Assembly (NCBI RefSeq): GCF_013032505.1
Contig: NZ_WQCG01000010.1
Coordinates: forward strand, 1-64,000
Length of the DNA: 64,000 nt
Reading direction: 5' to 3'
DNA from: Ruegeria atlantica
GTDB lineage: Bacteria > Pseudomonadota > Alphaproteobacteria > Rhodobacterales > Rhodobacteraceae
The number at the start of each line of letters is the position of its first letter. Position 1 is the stretch's first letter. Shown here piece after piece: positions 26,857 through 35,802 of the stretch. Made by a program: the position numbers and the translations under genes. Under the pieces are notes generated by a model. The model had not been told where the DNA came from. It made no database searches and saw only the letters and a program-made list of their open reading frames with translations.

Positions 26857-27243
26857 TCAAAGGGGCAATGATTGCTCTTGGAGCCAATTTGCAAACTGTT
26901 CTTCGGAAACATCCCCGGTGGCCAACTCTTCCATCATTCTGACACCCTGAACAGGGTCTGGGTGGAAAGAGAACCCGTTCAGGCGCAGAAATGTAGCTGC
27001 GGTTACAAAGGCAGTACGTTTGTTTCCGTCCACAAAAGCGTGCGCTTTCGCAATTCCAAACGCGTAAGCGGCAGCAATATCTGACAGGTCCGCATCAGTG
27101 TATGCGGCCAAGTTCATCGCTCGAGCGCAACCCATTTCGAGAAGAGCTACGTCTCGTAATCCTGGTGCTCCACCATGCCGCGCGATTTGACGGTCGTGGA
27201 TTACGTTTATTGCGGCGAGCGGGACCCAGTTTAGGTTCTTCAC
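26857..27243 (-). CDS. doc: Doc-type (Fic/DOC) toxin
   Basis: 128 residues with the Fic motif HAFVDGNKRTAF at about residues 67-78, the active site of AMP-transferring or kinase-type Fic/Doc proteins. The N-terminal region with HDRQIARHGG and DVALLEMGCARA is characteristic of the death-on-curing subgroup, which inactivates EF-Tu by phosphorylation. It follows its antitoxin with a 4-bp overlap, showing translational coupling. The antitoxin is AbrB-like instead of the usual Phd type. Confidence 0.88.
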   Translation of the reverse strand: MKNLNWVPLAAINVIHDRQIARHGGAPGLRDVALLEMGCARAMNLAAYTDADLSDIAAAYAFGIAKAHAFVDGNKRTAFVTAATFLRLNGFSFHPDPVQGVRMMEELATGDVSEEQFANWLQEQSLPL

Positions 27244-27464
27244 GCAAGTGCCTTCAAAAGATCTCTGTTTTCATCCATGACTATCTCTGCGGCAGCAAGC
27301 GCTTGAGCGACAGAGGGATCATGTGCCATGATTTTTAACGCGCCATCGTCGCTTCGCACCACGAAAAGAGAGTCGCCCTCCTTGACGTCCAAAATAGTCA
27401 ACATTTCAGTTGTCAATGTCATGACCGCTGAATTGCCTACTTTACGAATCTTGGTTTCAATCAT
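27240..27464 (-). CDS. AbrB/MazE-type antitoxin paired with Doc
   Basis: 74 residues from the ATG at 27464 (the frame extends 12 codons further but the domain starts here): MIETKIRKVGNSAVMTLTTE is the start of a SpoVT/AbrB swapped-hairpin DNA-binding domain. The C-terminal tail, about residues 50-74, is the part expected to bind the toxin. It precedes and overlaps doc by 4 bp; such antitoxins usually repress their own operon. Confidence 0.82.
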   Translation of the reverse strand: MIETKIRKVGNSAVMTLTTEMLTILDVKEGDSLFVVRSDDGALKIMAHDPSVAQALAAAEIVMDENRDLLKALA

Positions 27465-27699
27465 GGCAGGTCTCTCCGTATATTCATATGTATATACCAC
27501 AAGACTTGATCATTCAAGCTTTGCCGCGTTCAAAAATTGCTAACCTCGGCTTTCGCAAACAACTTACAGTGGTTTAAAGTTTCTGATGAATACTGACGGG
27601 ATGAAATAGAGGTACGGGTGAACTGTATGGCGCTGGCCACAGGCTATTGAACTTCAAAAGGTTGGACGTCCAGCGAGACAGAGAAAAGGTCTATCTTAA

Positions 27700-28110
27700 G
27701 TGTATGCTCCAAACAATGAAGGCAAGGTATGCGATGCCGTAGTCAGAGTTCTTGAAAGATGGACGCAAGAGACGCGAGCGGATGTCCGATATCCTGACAA
27801 GCAGGGCGGCATCCCTCCTGTTGACATGCGCTTTCAACTTGGCACCCAAGAATATGCAATTGAACACACGAGAATTGAATCTGTTACAAACCAGATCAAG
27901 AGCGTCACGGAAGCAAACCGAATAGTCAAACACGTCAAAAAAGCCTTCCCGGACCCTTTCCCAGGCGTTGCTTATTATGAATTGCATTTTCCTTCAGACG
28001 TTTGCGTGCCGAAAGGCAGAAGCCGACTTGCGCTTTCATCTCTTGTCGAATGGACCCGCGCAAGACCTCAGTTATGGAGAAGAATTCCTCTAAACTGCGT
28101 CTATGGTTAG
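27700..28110 (+). CDS. Hypothetical protein, possibly truncated
   Basis: 136 codons from a GTG at 27700. The N-terminal half, with VCDAVVRVLERWTQETRADV and PVDMRFQLGTQEYAIEHTRI, looks like conserved protein and its D...ExH spacing recalls PD-(D/E)XK nucleases. The last 30 residues look out of register, suggesting a frameshift or truncation. I cannot name a family. It lies at the end of the defence block. Confidence 0.45.
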   Translation: MYAPNNEGKVCDAVVRVLERWTQETRADVRYPDKQGGIPPVDMRFQLGTQEYAIEHTRIESVTNQIKSVTEANRIVKHVKKAFPDPFPGVAYYELHFPSDVCVPKGRSRLALSSLVEWTRARPQLWRRIPLNCVYG

Positions 28111-28427
28111 CCTGAACGGGGCTTTGGTGAATCCTTTCGCCACGGACCTTTTTCTTGGTTTCTTAAGCAACTCGGGATTGGCAATGCTCCGTTGGGAACG
28201 TCCGGTTTGGGCCAAGACTGTTCAAAAACAACCATTTAACCTACGGCAACTTTGTCCGCATTGTGGCCACTGATGCACTGCGCAGCGAACGACTGCTTCG
28301 AGCCCACTTTGACCGATGCAGCGCGATGCCCCAATCGCAGCAGTGCGCAGAAAAGTGACTTTGCAATGTCTTGGGTACAGGTCGTAACAGAAGTCTATTT
28401 TTTTCAGTATTCCAGGCCTAGCCGTCT
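28111..28427. other. Intergenic region
   Basis: 317 bp between the possibly truncated gene and the ABC-2 permease. I see no gene, strong hairpin or operator in it. Confidence 0.4.
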
Positions 28428-29573
28428 TCAACCCAACCGTTTCTTGAATCTTAGAGTCGCCGCCAGCAACCCGAATGCCGCAAATCCGATCATCCAGAGA
28501 ATTCCCCAGCGCAACTCGTATAGCGAGGCGTCACGCAGGACCACGCCGCGGATCATGTCCATGAAGTGGGTTGCCGGCAGGACCTGTGCGATCATTTGGA
28601 CGGGTTGTGGCATACCGTCGAAGGGGAACATGAAGCCCGACATTAGGATCGAGGGCAGCAGGACAAAGATTGTCATTTGCATCGACTGCAATTGGTTCTG
28701 CGCAAGCGTGGAAATCACCAGCCCAAGCGACAGGCTGGCGATGATGAACAACAAGGTCACCACAAGCAAAGTGCCCAATCCGCCGTTTATCGGGACATCG
28801 AACAGAACGTGCCCGAGGCCGAGGATGATCGCGACCTGTATTAGGCCCAGAAAAATGTAGGGGATGATCTTGCCGATCATCAGTTCGATCGATTTGATCG
28901 GGGTGTTGATCAGCATCTCCATATTGCCCCGCTCGCGTTCGCGAACGATGGCGGCTGAGGTGAACAGGATCATCGTCATGGTCAGGATAACGCCGACAAG
29001 ACCCGGCACGATATTGACCGCCGACCGCTGCTCGGGGTTGAAGTAAAGCGTCACCTCGAACGTCGGCACCTGCCGGTTTGGTGCTTGTTTCAGCAGTTCT
29101 GTTAAAGGCATCGTGCGCAGGGATTTGATTGCGCTGGCCACCATCGTGTCCGAGCCATCGACGATCCAATGTGCAACCGGTCGGCTGCTTGTTTGGTCGG
29201 TTGTGTTGGCCAAGCCCAGCCCGACGGACGGGCTGCGGGCAAGGCGTTGGCTGACGTCCCTAGGGATGATCAGCGCGGCACGCACGCGGGACTCGGTGAT
29301 CGCGCGCTCGGCCTCCTGCGGGGTGGTCAGCTCTTCGGTGATGGTAACAACCTGTGTGGCTTGAACGATCTGTGCCAGCGTACGCGACAGCTCGGTTCTG
29401 GACTGATCCACCAGCGCGACGGGCACGTGTCGCAGGTTTGTGTTGATCGCGTAACCAAACAGCAACAGCTGGATCAGCGGGATCATTATGACCATGGCAA
29501 AGGTCATCCTGTCCCGCCGCAGTTGGAGCAGCTCTTTCTTCAGGACAGCAGCGATGCGGCGTGGCGAGATCAC
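28428..29573 (-). CDS. ABC-2 type transporter permease (YhhJ/YbhR-like)
   Basis: 381 residues. An N-terminal helix with FAMVIMIPLIQLLLFGYAIN is followed by a long periplasmic domain to about residue 170 and then a bundle of helices including RERERGNMEMLINTPIKSIE, the conserved ABC-2 loop. This is the membrane part of an exporter with a HlyD-type adaptor and an ATPase encoded just upstream; the three genes overlap by 4 bp each. Substrate unknown; related systems export drugs or stress metabolites. Confidence 0.88.
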   Translation of the reverse strand: MISPRRIAAVLKKELLQLRRDRMTFAMVIMIPLIQLLLFGYAINTNLRHVPVALVDQSRTELSRTLAQIVQATQVVTITEELTTPQEAERAITESRVRAALIIPRDVSQRLARSPSVGLGLANTTDQTSSRPVAHWIVDGSDTMVASAIKSLRTMPLTELLKQAPNRQVPTFEVTLYFNPEQRSAVNIVPGLVGVILTMTMILFTSAAIVRERERGNMEMLINTPIKSIELMIGKIIPYIFLGLIQVAIILGLGHVLFDVPINGGLGTLLVVTLLFIIASLSLGLVISTLAQNQLQSMQMTIFVLLPSILMSGFMFPFDGMPQPVQMIAQVLPATHFMDMIRGVVLRDASLYELRWGILWMIGFAAFGLLAATLRFKKRLG

Positions 29574-30496
29574 TGTTCTGGCCCCCGAGTGGCGCTGACG
29601 AACACGTCTTCCAGATTTGGCCGCTGCGGAGTCAGGGACAGGTCGGCAAACGCAGCAAGTTGGCCGCGCAACATGTCCACCGGTTGAGGTTCGGATTTGT
29701 CCACCAGCACACGCAGCCGCGACCCGACTTGCGCGGTCGACAGGATCTTGGGCTGGCCGTCCAACGCGTGTTTGACCTTGCGCAAGTCCGGGCCTTCAAC
29801 CTCGACAACATCGGCTTGTAAATCATCCATCAACTGGCGCGGAGACCCGTCTGCCTTTTTCACACCGTGTTGTAGGATCGCCAGTCGGTGACAGCGCTCG
29901 GCCTCGTCCATGAAATGGGTCGACACGATCATTGTTGCACCCTGATCTACGAGATCAAACAGCTGCTCCCAGAACGTTCGACGGGTTTCGGGATCTACAG
30001 CCGAGGTCGGTTCGTCCAGAAACAGCAGTTTCGGCCGGTGCAGGACCGTCGCCGCAAGGGCGAGTTTTTGTCGTTGTCCGCCGCTCATGCTGCCACTGAG
30101 CTGATGCACGTTGGCCGTCAGGTCGTAAGTATGAAGCAGCTCGTCGATCCGGCCTGCTGCCGATTTCGCTGGAATGCCATAGATATCCGCCGCGAACCGG
30201 AGGTTTTCCAGCACTGTCAGGTCGCGGTAGTACGAGAAGATTTGAGTCATATACCCGATCTCGTTCTTTAGCGGCTCAGCCGCCTCGGGCATCGACCGAT
30301 CCAAAACCGTGATCGCTCCGCTGCTGGGGGTCAGCAGGCCGGTCAGCATGCGCATGGTCGTTGTCTTGCCGCAGCCGTTGGGGCCGAGAAACCCGTAAAT
30401 CTGGCCCGTTCTGATCTCAAGGTCCAAATTGTTGACGGCGGTGTTTTCTCCGAACCGGCGGGTCAGACCCTGCGTCGAGACGACGATATCACTCAT
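29570..30496 (-). CDS. ABC exporter ATP-binding protein
   Basis: 308 residues. Walker A GPNGCGKTT near residue 38, signature LSGSMSGGQRQKLALA, Walker B LLFLDEPTSAVD and the H-loop IVSTHFMDEAERC are all present. A C-terminal extension of about 80 residues is typical of ATPases paired with ABC-2 permeases. It overlaps the permease and the adaptor genes by 4 bp at each end, so the three are translated together. Confidence 0.9.
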   Translation of the reverse strand: MSDIVVSTQGLTRRFGENTAVNNLDLEIRTGQIYGFLGPNGCGKTTTMRMLTGLLTPSSGAITVLDRSMPEAAEPLKNEIGYMTQIFSYYRDLTVLENLRFAADIYGIPAKSAAGRIDELLHTYDLTANVHQLSGSMSGGQRQKLALAATVLHRPKLLFLDEPTSAVDPETRRTFWEQLFDLVDQGATMIVSTHFMDEAERCHRLAILQHGVKKADGSPRQLMDDLQADVVEVEGPDLRKVKHALDGQPKILSTAQVGSRLRVLVDKSEPQPVDMLRGQLAAFADLSLTPQRPNLEDVFVSATRGPEQ

Positions 30497-31452
30497 GGCA
30501 TGGGGACCTGCACGGGTACTCCGGCGGGCAGGTCCGGGGACGCGGTGGGCAGGTCAATCTCAGCCAAGTAGACAAGCCGGGTTCGGTCGTCCTTGTTCAG
30601 CCCGTAATAGGGGGTGAAGGACGAGTCGTCGCTGATCCACCGGATCACGCCGTCCAACGGATCGGCCAGCCCATCAACGCGCACTTCCAGCGTGTCGCCG
30701 GGCTTCAGATTGACGCGATGCGGCTCAGGCACATAGACGCGCGCGTAAGGCGTCTGGCCCGTGACCATCACGGCAACCGGGCTGCCGGATGTTACTCGTT
30801 CACCCAAATTCCACGGCAGGGAATCCAGCACGCCGTCGCGGGTGGCCGTAACCGTCAAGTCGTCCAAAACGGTTTGCTCCGCGGAAACCAACGCTTCGGC
30901 GGCCCGTACGTTGGCTTCGGCAACCGCAAGGTCTTCGGGGCGGGTTCCGTTTTGCAGTTCTTTTAATGACTCTTTAGCGCTGGCCAACTCGGCACGCGCA
31001 GAATCGCGCAAGGCCAGGTCATTCGCCACCTGAGCTTCGGCGACGACTGAGTTCTCGACCAGTCTGGCGTTTCGGTCATAGATGGCTTCGGCGTCAGCCA
31101 GCCGGGCAACAGCACCTGCGACCTTGGCCTCGGCAATCGCGATCTCTTCCTCTCGCGGTCCCACCTGCAGTTTCAGAAGCGTGGCCTGCGCCTTTTCCAG
31201 TTCAGCCTGCGCCAGTGCCAGCTTTGCGCTTTGCAGAGTGGGATCAAGCTGAACCAGCGTGTCGCCTGCCTTGATCACGGTGCCTTCGGCAATCGGTAGA
31301 TCGACAACGATTTCGCTGGCCGTCGCGGTCAAGGCTACCCGGTCGCGCGCCAATACGCCCAAAGCGACGCTGGTATCGGACCCAGAGCACCGGTCCAGAA
31401 AGGCGGGCAGCACAGCCGCCAGGATCAAAGGTATTGGGATCGTCAGATTCAA
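30493..31452 (-). CDS. HlyD-family adaptor of the ABC exporter
   Basis: About 319 residues. I place the start at the TTG at 31452, because AGGAGG lies 5 bases ahead and the protein then begins with a hydrophobic segment (MNLTIPIPLILAAVLPAFLD); the long in-frame extension to 31542 lacks that logic. A lipoyl half-motif, a long alanine-rich coiled coil at about residues 75-190 and a beta-barrel with RVYVPEPHRVNLKPGDTLEV follow. A cysteine just after the hydrophobic segment could be a lipid attachment site, but the lipobox is imperfect. Acts with the two ABC genes. Confidence 0.82.
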   Translation of the reverse strand: MNLTIPIPLILAAVLPAFLDRCSGSDTSVALGVLARDRVALTATASEIVVDLPIAEGTVIKAGDTLVQLDPTLQSAKLALAQAELEKAQATLLKLQVGPREEEIAIAEAKVAGAVARLADAEAIYDRNARLVENSVVAEAQVANDLALRDSARAELASAKESLKELQNGTRPEDLAVAEANVRAAEALVSAEQTVLDDLTVTATRDGVLDSLPWNLGERVTSGSPVAVMVTGQTPYARVYVPEPHRVNLKPGDTLEVRVDGLADPLDGVIRWISDDSSFTPYYGLNKDDRTRLVYLAEIDLPTASPDLPAGVPVQVPMP

Positions 31453-31565
31453 CAGGGCCTCCTGCCGGTGATTGGTCTTTAAACGCGTTGGATAATAGTC
31501 AAAGCATACAATCAGGAAATCTGATTTATGTATACGGCTCATCCGTTACACGTGGCAGCACGGGT

Positions 31566-32456
31566 TCATGCAGGCAGTCGCCCCAACCACTCCTCCAGCT
31601 TTTCTCCGATCAGATGGGGATTATCTTCCTGCAGGAAATGAATGCCTTTGCCGATATCCACCACTTCGAGGTTCTGGATGGTCTGATGGCACCAGGCGAC
31701 CTCTTTCGGCCCGATGGTGCCTCCGGGCGTGGCGTAGAACATCAGCATCGGGGTTTGTGATTTTCCCAGCCAACGGCTGTAGGTGCTGACGATCTCATGA
31801 ACGTCCGAAGGTGTGCCGTCGATCGGTATTTCACAAGGCCACACCCGAACTGGCTTGCGACTTCGCGCTGTGGGAAAGGGCGCACGATACTGCGACATTT
31901 CTTGCGGGGTCAAATCACGCACTATGGCATTTGGCAGGATTTTTTCGACGAACATATTCAGCCCCGAGATCATCATCCACCCCAGACCGGGTGTTCGCAT
32001 CATGCGAAACCCGGCGCGGAAATCCGGTGGAAATCCAGCCCAGATCATTGGACGCACGACACCTTCCATAAATGCGATGCCTCGTATGTTCTTAGGATGC
32101 CGGTACGCATAGTGGAACCCCAATGCGGAGCCCCAATCATGAATGACCAGTGTCACGTCCTCTAACCCCAGCGCCTTGATAAAGCCGTCAACATAGGGAA
32201 CATGGTCGACAAAGCGGTAGGGAATATCCGGCTTATCCGACTTGCCCATACCGATCAGATCCATTGCGATAGCGCGGTTCTGCCGGGCAGCATAGGGGAT
32301 GATGTTGCGCCAAAGATAGGATGAGGTCGGATTGCCGTGGAGAAACAAAACCGGCGCGCCTTCGCCTTCGTCGACATAGTGGATGCGCTGCCCATTCACC
32401 TCGACATACTTCGAGTCAAACGGGAAGTCGGGTGAGATCTCTTGTTCGGTGCTCAT
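31566..32456 (-). CDS. dhaA: Haloalkane dehalogenase (DhaA-type, subfamily II)
   Basis: 296 residues. It carries the dehalogenase set: nucleophile Asp107 in VIHDWGSALGF, halide-binding Trp108 and Asn42 (LHGNPTSSYLW), catalytic acid Glu131 in FMEGVV, and catalytic His273 in GIHFLQ. The acid position after the sixth strand is that of subfamily II (DhaA, LinB). The enzyme hydrolyses haloalkanes to an alcohol and halide. It overlaps the GFA gene upstream by 4 bp and is in the operon facing the TetR regulator. Substrate range not predictable. Confidence 0.9.
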   Translation of the reverse strand: MSTEQEISPDFPFDSKYVEVNGQRIHYVDEGEGAPVLFLHGNPTSSYLWRNIIPYAARQNRAIAMDLIGMGKSDKPDIPYRFVDHVPYVDGFIKALGLEDVTLVIHDWGSALGFHYAYRHPKNIRGIAFMEGVVRPMIWAGFPPDFRAGFRMMRTPGLGWMMISGLNMFVEKILPNAIVRDLTPQEMSQYRAPFPTARSRKPVRVWPCEIPIDGTPSDVHEIVSTYSRWLGKSQTPMLMFYATPGGTIGPKEVAWCHQTIQNLEVVDIGKGIHFLQEDNPHLIGEKLEEWLGRLPA

Positions 32457-32890
32457 TGTGCCGCCCTTTCAGCTTTGTGCGTTTCTTCGATCAAACCCAG
32501 CGCCTCATCATACCATGCGGGGCGGGACGGCCAGCCGACAATCGCGTTAACGGGTTGGGGCGGCGGGCGTGATAGGCTGCCAACGGGGACAACCAGAAAC
32601 TTGCCGTTCCGTGTCTCGAATGGCAGCGTCGTCCCGCAGTTTTGGCAAAACACCCGACGAACTTGGGAATTGGGCACGTCAAAGGTGGTCAGCATGTCTT
32701 TGCCTTTCAGCCACTCGATCTGATCGGGCGTGGTGAACGCATTCGCAACATGGGCCGAGCCCGAGGCCCTTTGGCAAAAGCTGCAATAGCAGAGTTTGAA
32801 GGCAGCCATGTTGTCCTGCACCCGATAGCGCACTGCGCCGCAGATACATTGCTCCTCGATCTTGTTCGGGTGAACCATCGGAGCGCTCAT
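32453..32890 (-). CDS. GFA-family (CENP-V/GFA) zinc protein
   Basis: 145 residues from the ATG at 32890. The GFA zinc-binding cysteines are visible: CICGAVRY, CYCSFCQRASGS and FCQNCGTTLPF. The family was named after glutathione-dependent formaldehyde-activating enzyme, though most members are uncharacterised. Dehalogenation and formaldehyde or thiol handling would fit together in a detoxification operon. Its end overlaps the dehalogenase start by 4 bp, and the preceding gene ends 2 bp upstream. Confidence 0.85.
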   Translation of the reverse strand: MSAPMVHPNKIEEQCICGAVRYRVQDNMAAFKLCYCSFCQRASGSAHVANAFTTPDQIEWLKGKDMLTTFDVPNSQVRRVFCQNCGTTLPFETRNGKFLVVPVGSLSRPPPQPVNAIVGWPSRPAWYDEALGLIEETHKAERAAQ

Positions 32891-32891
32891 C

Positions 32892-33269
32892 TTAGCCGCG
32901 ATGCGCAAAATACGCGCGGACAGATGTGGTGAAGGTCAGGCCCATGCTGATGATCGCGATGACAAATCCGATGACCGCGGTGGCCGGGATCGAGACCAGA
33001 AAATCAATGGCAATCGCAGCGCGGATACCGATCAGGCTGCGTTTGAGGATGGACGCAACGATGCAGGAAAACGTCACCATATACCCCAGCATCGTATAGA
33101 GCATCAGGTTGGCGGCCTGCGGGCCGACCAGCTCTCCGACCTGTAGCCCGTAGAACTTGAACGCGGCGAAGAAGCCAAAGGCCAGCAGGATCTTCAACGC
33201 GTTCAGAATGAAGATCACGCGCAGAGTGATGGGCTTTGAGGCCCCGGTTGTTGGGTCTATGGCGGTCAT
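32892..33269 (-). CDS. Small integral membrane protein of the dehalogenase operon
   Basis: 125 residues from the ATG at 33269, with GGAGA about 10 bases upstream. Four hydrophobic helices are evident (for example LLAFGFFAAFKFYGL and AIDFLVSIPATAVIGFVIAI). I do not recognise a named family. It is the first gene of the minus-strand operon and is divergent from the TetR regulator, with the paired palindromes in between. Confidence 0.75.
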   Translation of the reverse strand: MTAIDPTTGASKPITLRVIFILNALKILLAFGFFAAFKFYGLQVGELVGPQAANLMLYTMLGYMVTFSCIVASILKRSLIGIRAAIAIDFLVSIPATAVIGFVIAIISMGLTFTTSVRAYFAHRG

Positions 33270-33325
33270 ATCTGGTCTCCGTTTCAGTTGGGCCAAGCGG
33301 CGTTTGCAGCCGCGCGCCCACAATG

Positions 33326-33341
33326 CTATCCATGTGGATAG
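33326..33341. promoter_or_regulatory. TetR operator, first palindrome
   Basis: CTATCCA-TG-TGGATAG, a perfect inverted repeat, between the divergent operon and the TetR gene. The second copy begins 26 bp downstream, two to three helical turns away, so two repressor dimers could bind the same region. Confidence 0.75.
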
Positions 33342-33351
33342 GAATTTATTA

Positions 33352-33367
33352 CTATCCATGCGGATAG
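33352..33367. promoter_or_regulatory. TetR operator, second palindrome
   Basis: CTATCCA-TG-CGGATAG, the same sequence as the first with one base changed in the right half. It ends 20 bp before the TetR start codon and probably also mediates autoregulation. Confidence 0.75.
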
Positions 33368-33386
33368 AAAATGCAAGGAGAAGTCT

Positions 33387-33980
33387 GTGGCGCGAAAACG
33401 CAAGACGGATCACGACAGTGCCGTGGCAGGTGCGCTGGACCTGTTCTGGCGGCGCGGATACCACGGTGCCAGCACGCGGGAGCTTGAGCAGGAGACGGGG
33501 CTGACCCGGTTTACATTGCAAACCACCTATGGCGGGAAAGAAAAGTTTTTCCTAAAGACTTTGGATACTTATCTGGACAATGCCGAGGCCCGACACTTTC
33601 CCGACCCCGACACCTATTCGCTGGATGATCTGGCTGGTTGGTTCCTGGGTATCGCGTCAACAGAGCGGATGCCAAAGATTGAGGATGCTGGTTGTCTTGC
33701 CTTTAATTCGATTAGTTCATTCGACCGCTCTGATCCCGAGGTTAACGCACGAATCGAGCGGTACCTGACCGCACTGGAGGGGCGGTTTGCGGCGATACTG
33801 AGCCGGGCAAAGGATGACGGGGCGATCCGTTCCGAGGCCGATCCGGATGAGGCCGCACGGGTGCTGATCGGTTTTTTGCTGGGTCTTCATACGATCATGA
33901 AAGCTCGAACTTCAGATCAGTTTCCGCGGAGCTACGCCGAGGCGGCGGTCGGGCTGATTGAAGGATGGAAAAACCAGTAA
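33387..33980 (+). CDS. TetR-family transcriptional regulator
   Basis: 197 residues from a GTG start with AAGGAGA about 8 bases upstream. The N-terminal helix-turn-helix (residues 8-55, with GALDLFWRRGYHGASTRELE) is followed by an all-helical ligand domain. It is divergent from the dehalogenase operon and two palindromes lie between them, so it most likely represses that operon until a haloalkane or a reactive product binds. The ligand is unknown. Confidence 0.9.
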   Translation: MARKRKTDHDSAVAGALDLFWRRGYHGASTRELEQETGLTRFTLQTTYGGKEKFFLKTLDTYLDNAEARHFPDPDTYSLDDLAGWFLGIASTERMPKIEDAGCLAFNSISSFDRSDPEVNARIERYLTALEGRFAAILSRAKDDGAIRSEADPDEAARVLIGFLLGLHTIMKARTSDQFPRSYAEAAVGLIEGWKNQ

Positions 33981-34382
33981 GTTATCCAACGTACAGGCGC
34001 GCCTAACCTCTTGCAGCGTAAGAACTGCGCGCCTGCAGCGAATTTCTGGATGGTGGACTGCCCCTGCTGTATTCCGGTTGGCTGTTGAGTGACCGCTTTG
34101 GTGAAGCCGTAGTGCAGCGCGCGCAGCTTGCTCAACGGCAGGTTTGGGCCGTCATCACAAAAAATCTAACGAACTGACTTATCGGAAGCTTTGTCCCGCG
34201 TTGCTGCCATTGGTGAAGATAGGTGCTGCGCTCGCAGCGAAGGTCTGCTTGTGGCCCCTTTTAAACCTAACAGATCTTTCAAAGACCGAGAAGCTCTGGG
34301 CATGCCAGCTTGAACCCAACTACCAGAATCGCGGATCTTCAGGTATGGAGTCTCATGTTGATTTCTTTTTTGAGGTATTGCC

Positions 34383-34556
34383 ATGACTATTGTCCGCACT
34401 CTGACCGAGTACCGCGCTGCGCTCCGTGAGATTGAGTACCTATGGGGATCTGAGCCGAACACGGAAGAGGGTCGGAAACTGGAAGAATACCTGTCGGCGG
34501 TCGATCAATACGAGCAGCTGTCAAATGTAGCGCCTGAGACACTGACACATGTTTGA
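34383..34556 (+). pseudogene. HigA-type antitoxin, N-terminal remnant
   Basis: A 57-codon frame. The start MTIVRTLTEYRAALREIEYL followed by WGSEPNTEEG and DQYEQ matches the N-terminal region of HigA-like antitoxins. The helix-turn-helix domain that should follow is missing and no toxin gene is next to it. Probably a truncated orphan. Confidence 0.55.
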
Positions 34557-34609
34557 CTCTTCGGCGTTGTGCATGCGTGGAGGCTGCCAACCGTCTTGGG
34601 AGAACGGGA

Positions 34610-34753
34610 ATGAATAGAAACTTTATGGTAATCGCTGCGGTGCTGGTTGTTTTACTTTTGGGCCTCACAATGATGACGTCAGTTGAGGAGGGTGTGGGAA
34701 GTGAAGAAACCGCCCCAGCTGCAGAAACGGAAGCAACAACTGCTACGGAATAA
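34610..34753 (+). CDS. Small membrane protein, 47 residues
   Basis: MNRNFMVIAAVLVVLLLGLT is one clear transmembrane or signal-anchor helix, followed by an acidic, Ala/Thr/Glu-rich tail. A GGGA-type site lies just ahead of the ATG. No family recognised; could be a real microprotein. Confidence 0.45.
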   Translation: MNRNFMVIAAVLVVLLLGLTMMTSVEEGVGSEETAPAAETEATTATE

Positions 34754-34815
34754 GCTCCCCTCTGGACCTTAAAGGCGTGTAACGGCGTAGCGAGCGTCCG
34801 AACCAGACCAATGTG

Positions 34816-35025
34816 TCAATAGTAGTAGTGACGATAGAAAAAGGGGGCCTGCGGGAAGTCAGCGTATTGGCCGGTTTCTCGAAGGTCTTTTGCGACTTGG
34901 GCATCGACCTCCCTTTGCTTCTTACGCGCGTGTTCCTTTCTTTTACGTCTCGCAAGCCTTCTTTCTGGCGAGGCGAAGAGGGCGCGCAGAAAGCTCATGC
35001 GAGTTTCCTTGTCTGTAAAAGCCAT
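34816..35025 (-). CDS. Small basic hypothetical protein, 69 residues
   Basis: Starts at 35025 with GGAGG about 8 bases upstream. The middle is strongly basic (RRLARRKRKEHARKKQR), possibly nucleic-acid binding, and the C-terminus is aromatic (FFYRHYYY). No family recognised. Confidence 0.5.
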   Translation of the reverse strand: MAFTDKETRMSFLRALFASPERRLARRKRKEHARKKQREVDAQVAKDLRETGQYADFPQAPFFYRHYYY

Positions 35026-35163
35026 TTTAGTTCCTCCCGCGGTCCGCAGTGAATCCATGACTTTTAACTGGTACCTAAAAGTTGGTTGTTCTCTTCTAAA
35101 TCATTAAGAAAAGTACATCGAACAAACCGCTTTGGGATCATTTCGGTAAGGCCGGGTTTTCAG

Positions 35164-35802
35164 ATGCATCACTTCGCAGATAACTTCGAAAGTCTTGTTG
35201 AGAACTACGGACTTTTCGTACTTTTCCCCACGATTTTTTTTGAGACCTTTGGACTACCTCTTCCTGGAGAAAGCGCCTTAGTGGCTACATCGGTGCTTGC
35301 AGCAAAAGGAACTCTGAACATTTTCGCGGTTGCAGCAGTTGCCAGTCTTGCAGCTATAGCTGGCGACAATGTTGCATACCTGATTGGGCGAAGGTATGGC
35401 CGCGCTATCATCCTGGCGTATGGTTCGCGTTTCGGCATTACCGAGACGAAGTACAAAGCTGTAGAACGCGCAACAAACAAGTATGGTGCCTATGTAGTGG
35501 TCTGGGCGCGCTTTTTTGTATTGCTGCGGCAGTTAAACGGTTTGGTCGCCGGATCAGCTAATATGCCATGGGTAAAGTTCTTTTTGGCAAATGTTGCGGG
35601 CTCTGTGCTGTGGGTGGTGTTCTGGACATCTATTGCATACCAGTTCGGACATCGCGTCTCGCTATTACCCGATGTCCTGCATCATGTTTTACCGATGGGT
35701 GCCGTCTTGGCTCCTATAGCCTTGGTGCTGGTGTTTGTGTTTGGCCGTAGGGCTCTACTAAAACGAAAAGCGGTGGCAAAGAAACGACCCGGCGCAAGTT
35801 GA
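35164..35802 (+). CDS. DedA-family membrane protein
   Basis: 212 residues from the ATG at 35164. The DedA/SNARE-associated signature is visible: FFETFGLPLPGESALV near residue 25, GDNVAYLIGRRYGR near residue 70 and ARFFVLLRQLNGLVAGSANM near residue 120. DedA proteins are polytopic inner-membrane proteins thought to flip lipid carriers or phospholipids and to support envelope and proton-motive-force homeostasis. Ends with a basic tail. Confidence 0.88.
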   Translation: MHHFADNFESLVENYGLFVLFPTIFFETFGLPLPGESALVATSVLAAKGTLNIFAVAAVASLAAIAGDNVAYLIGRRYGRAIILAYGSRFGITETKYKAVERATNKYGAYVVVWARFFVLLRQLNGLVAGSANMPWVKFFLANVAGSVLWVVFWTSIAYQFGHRVSLLPDVLHHVLPMGAVLAPIALVLVFVFGRRALLKRKAVAKKRPGAS

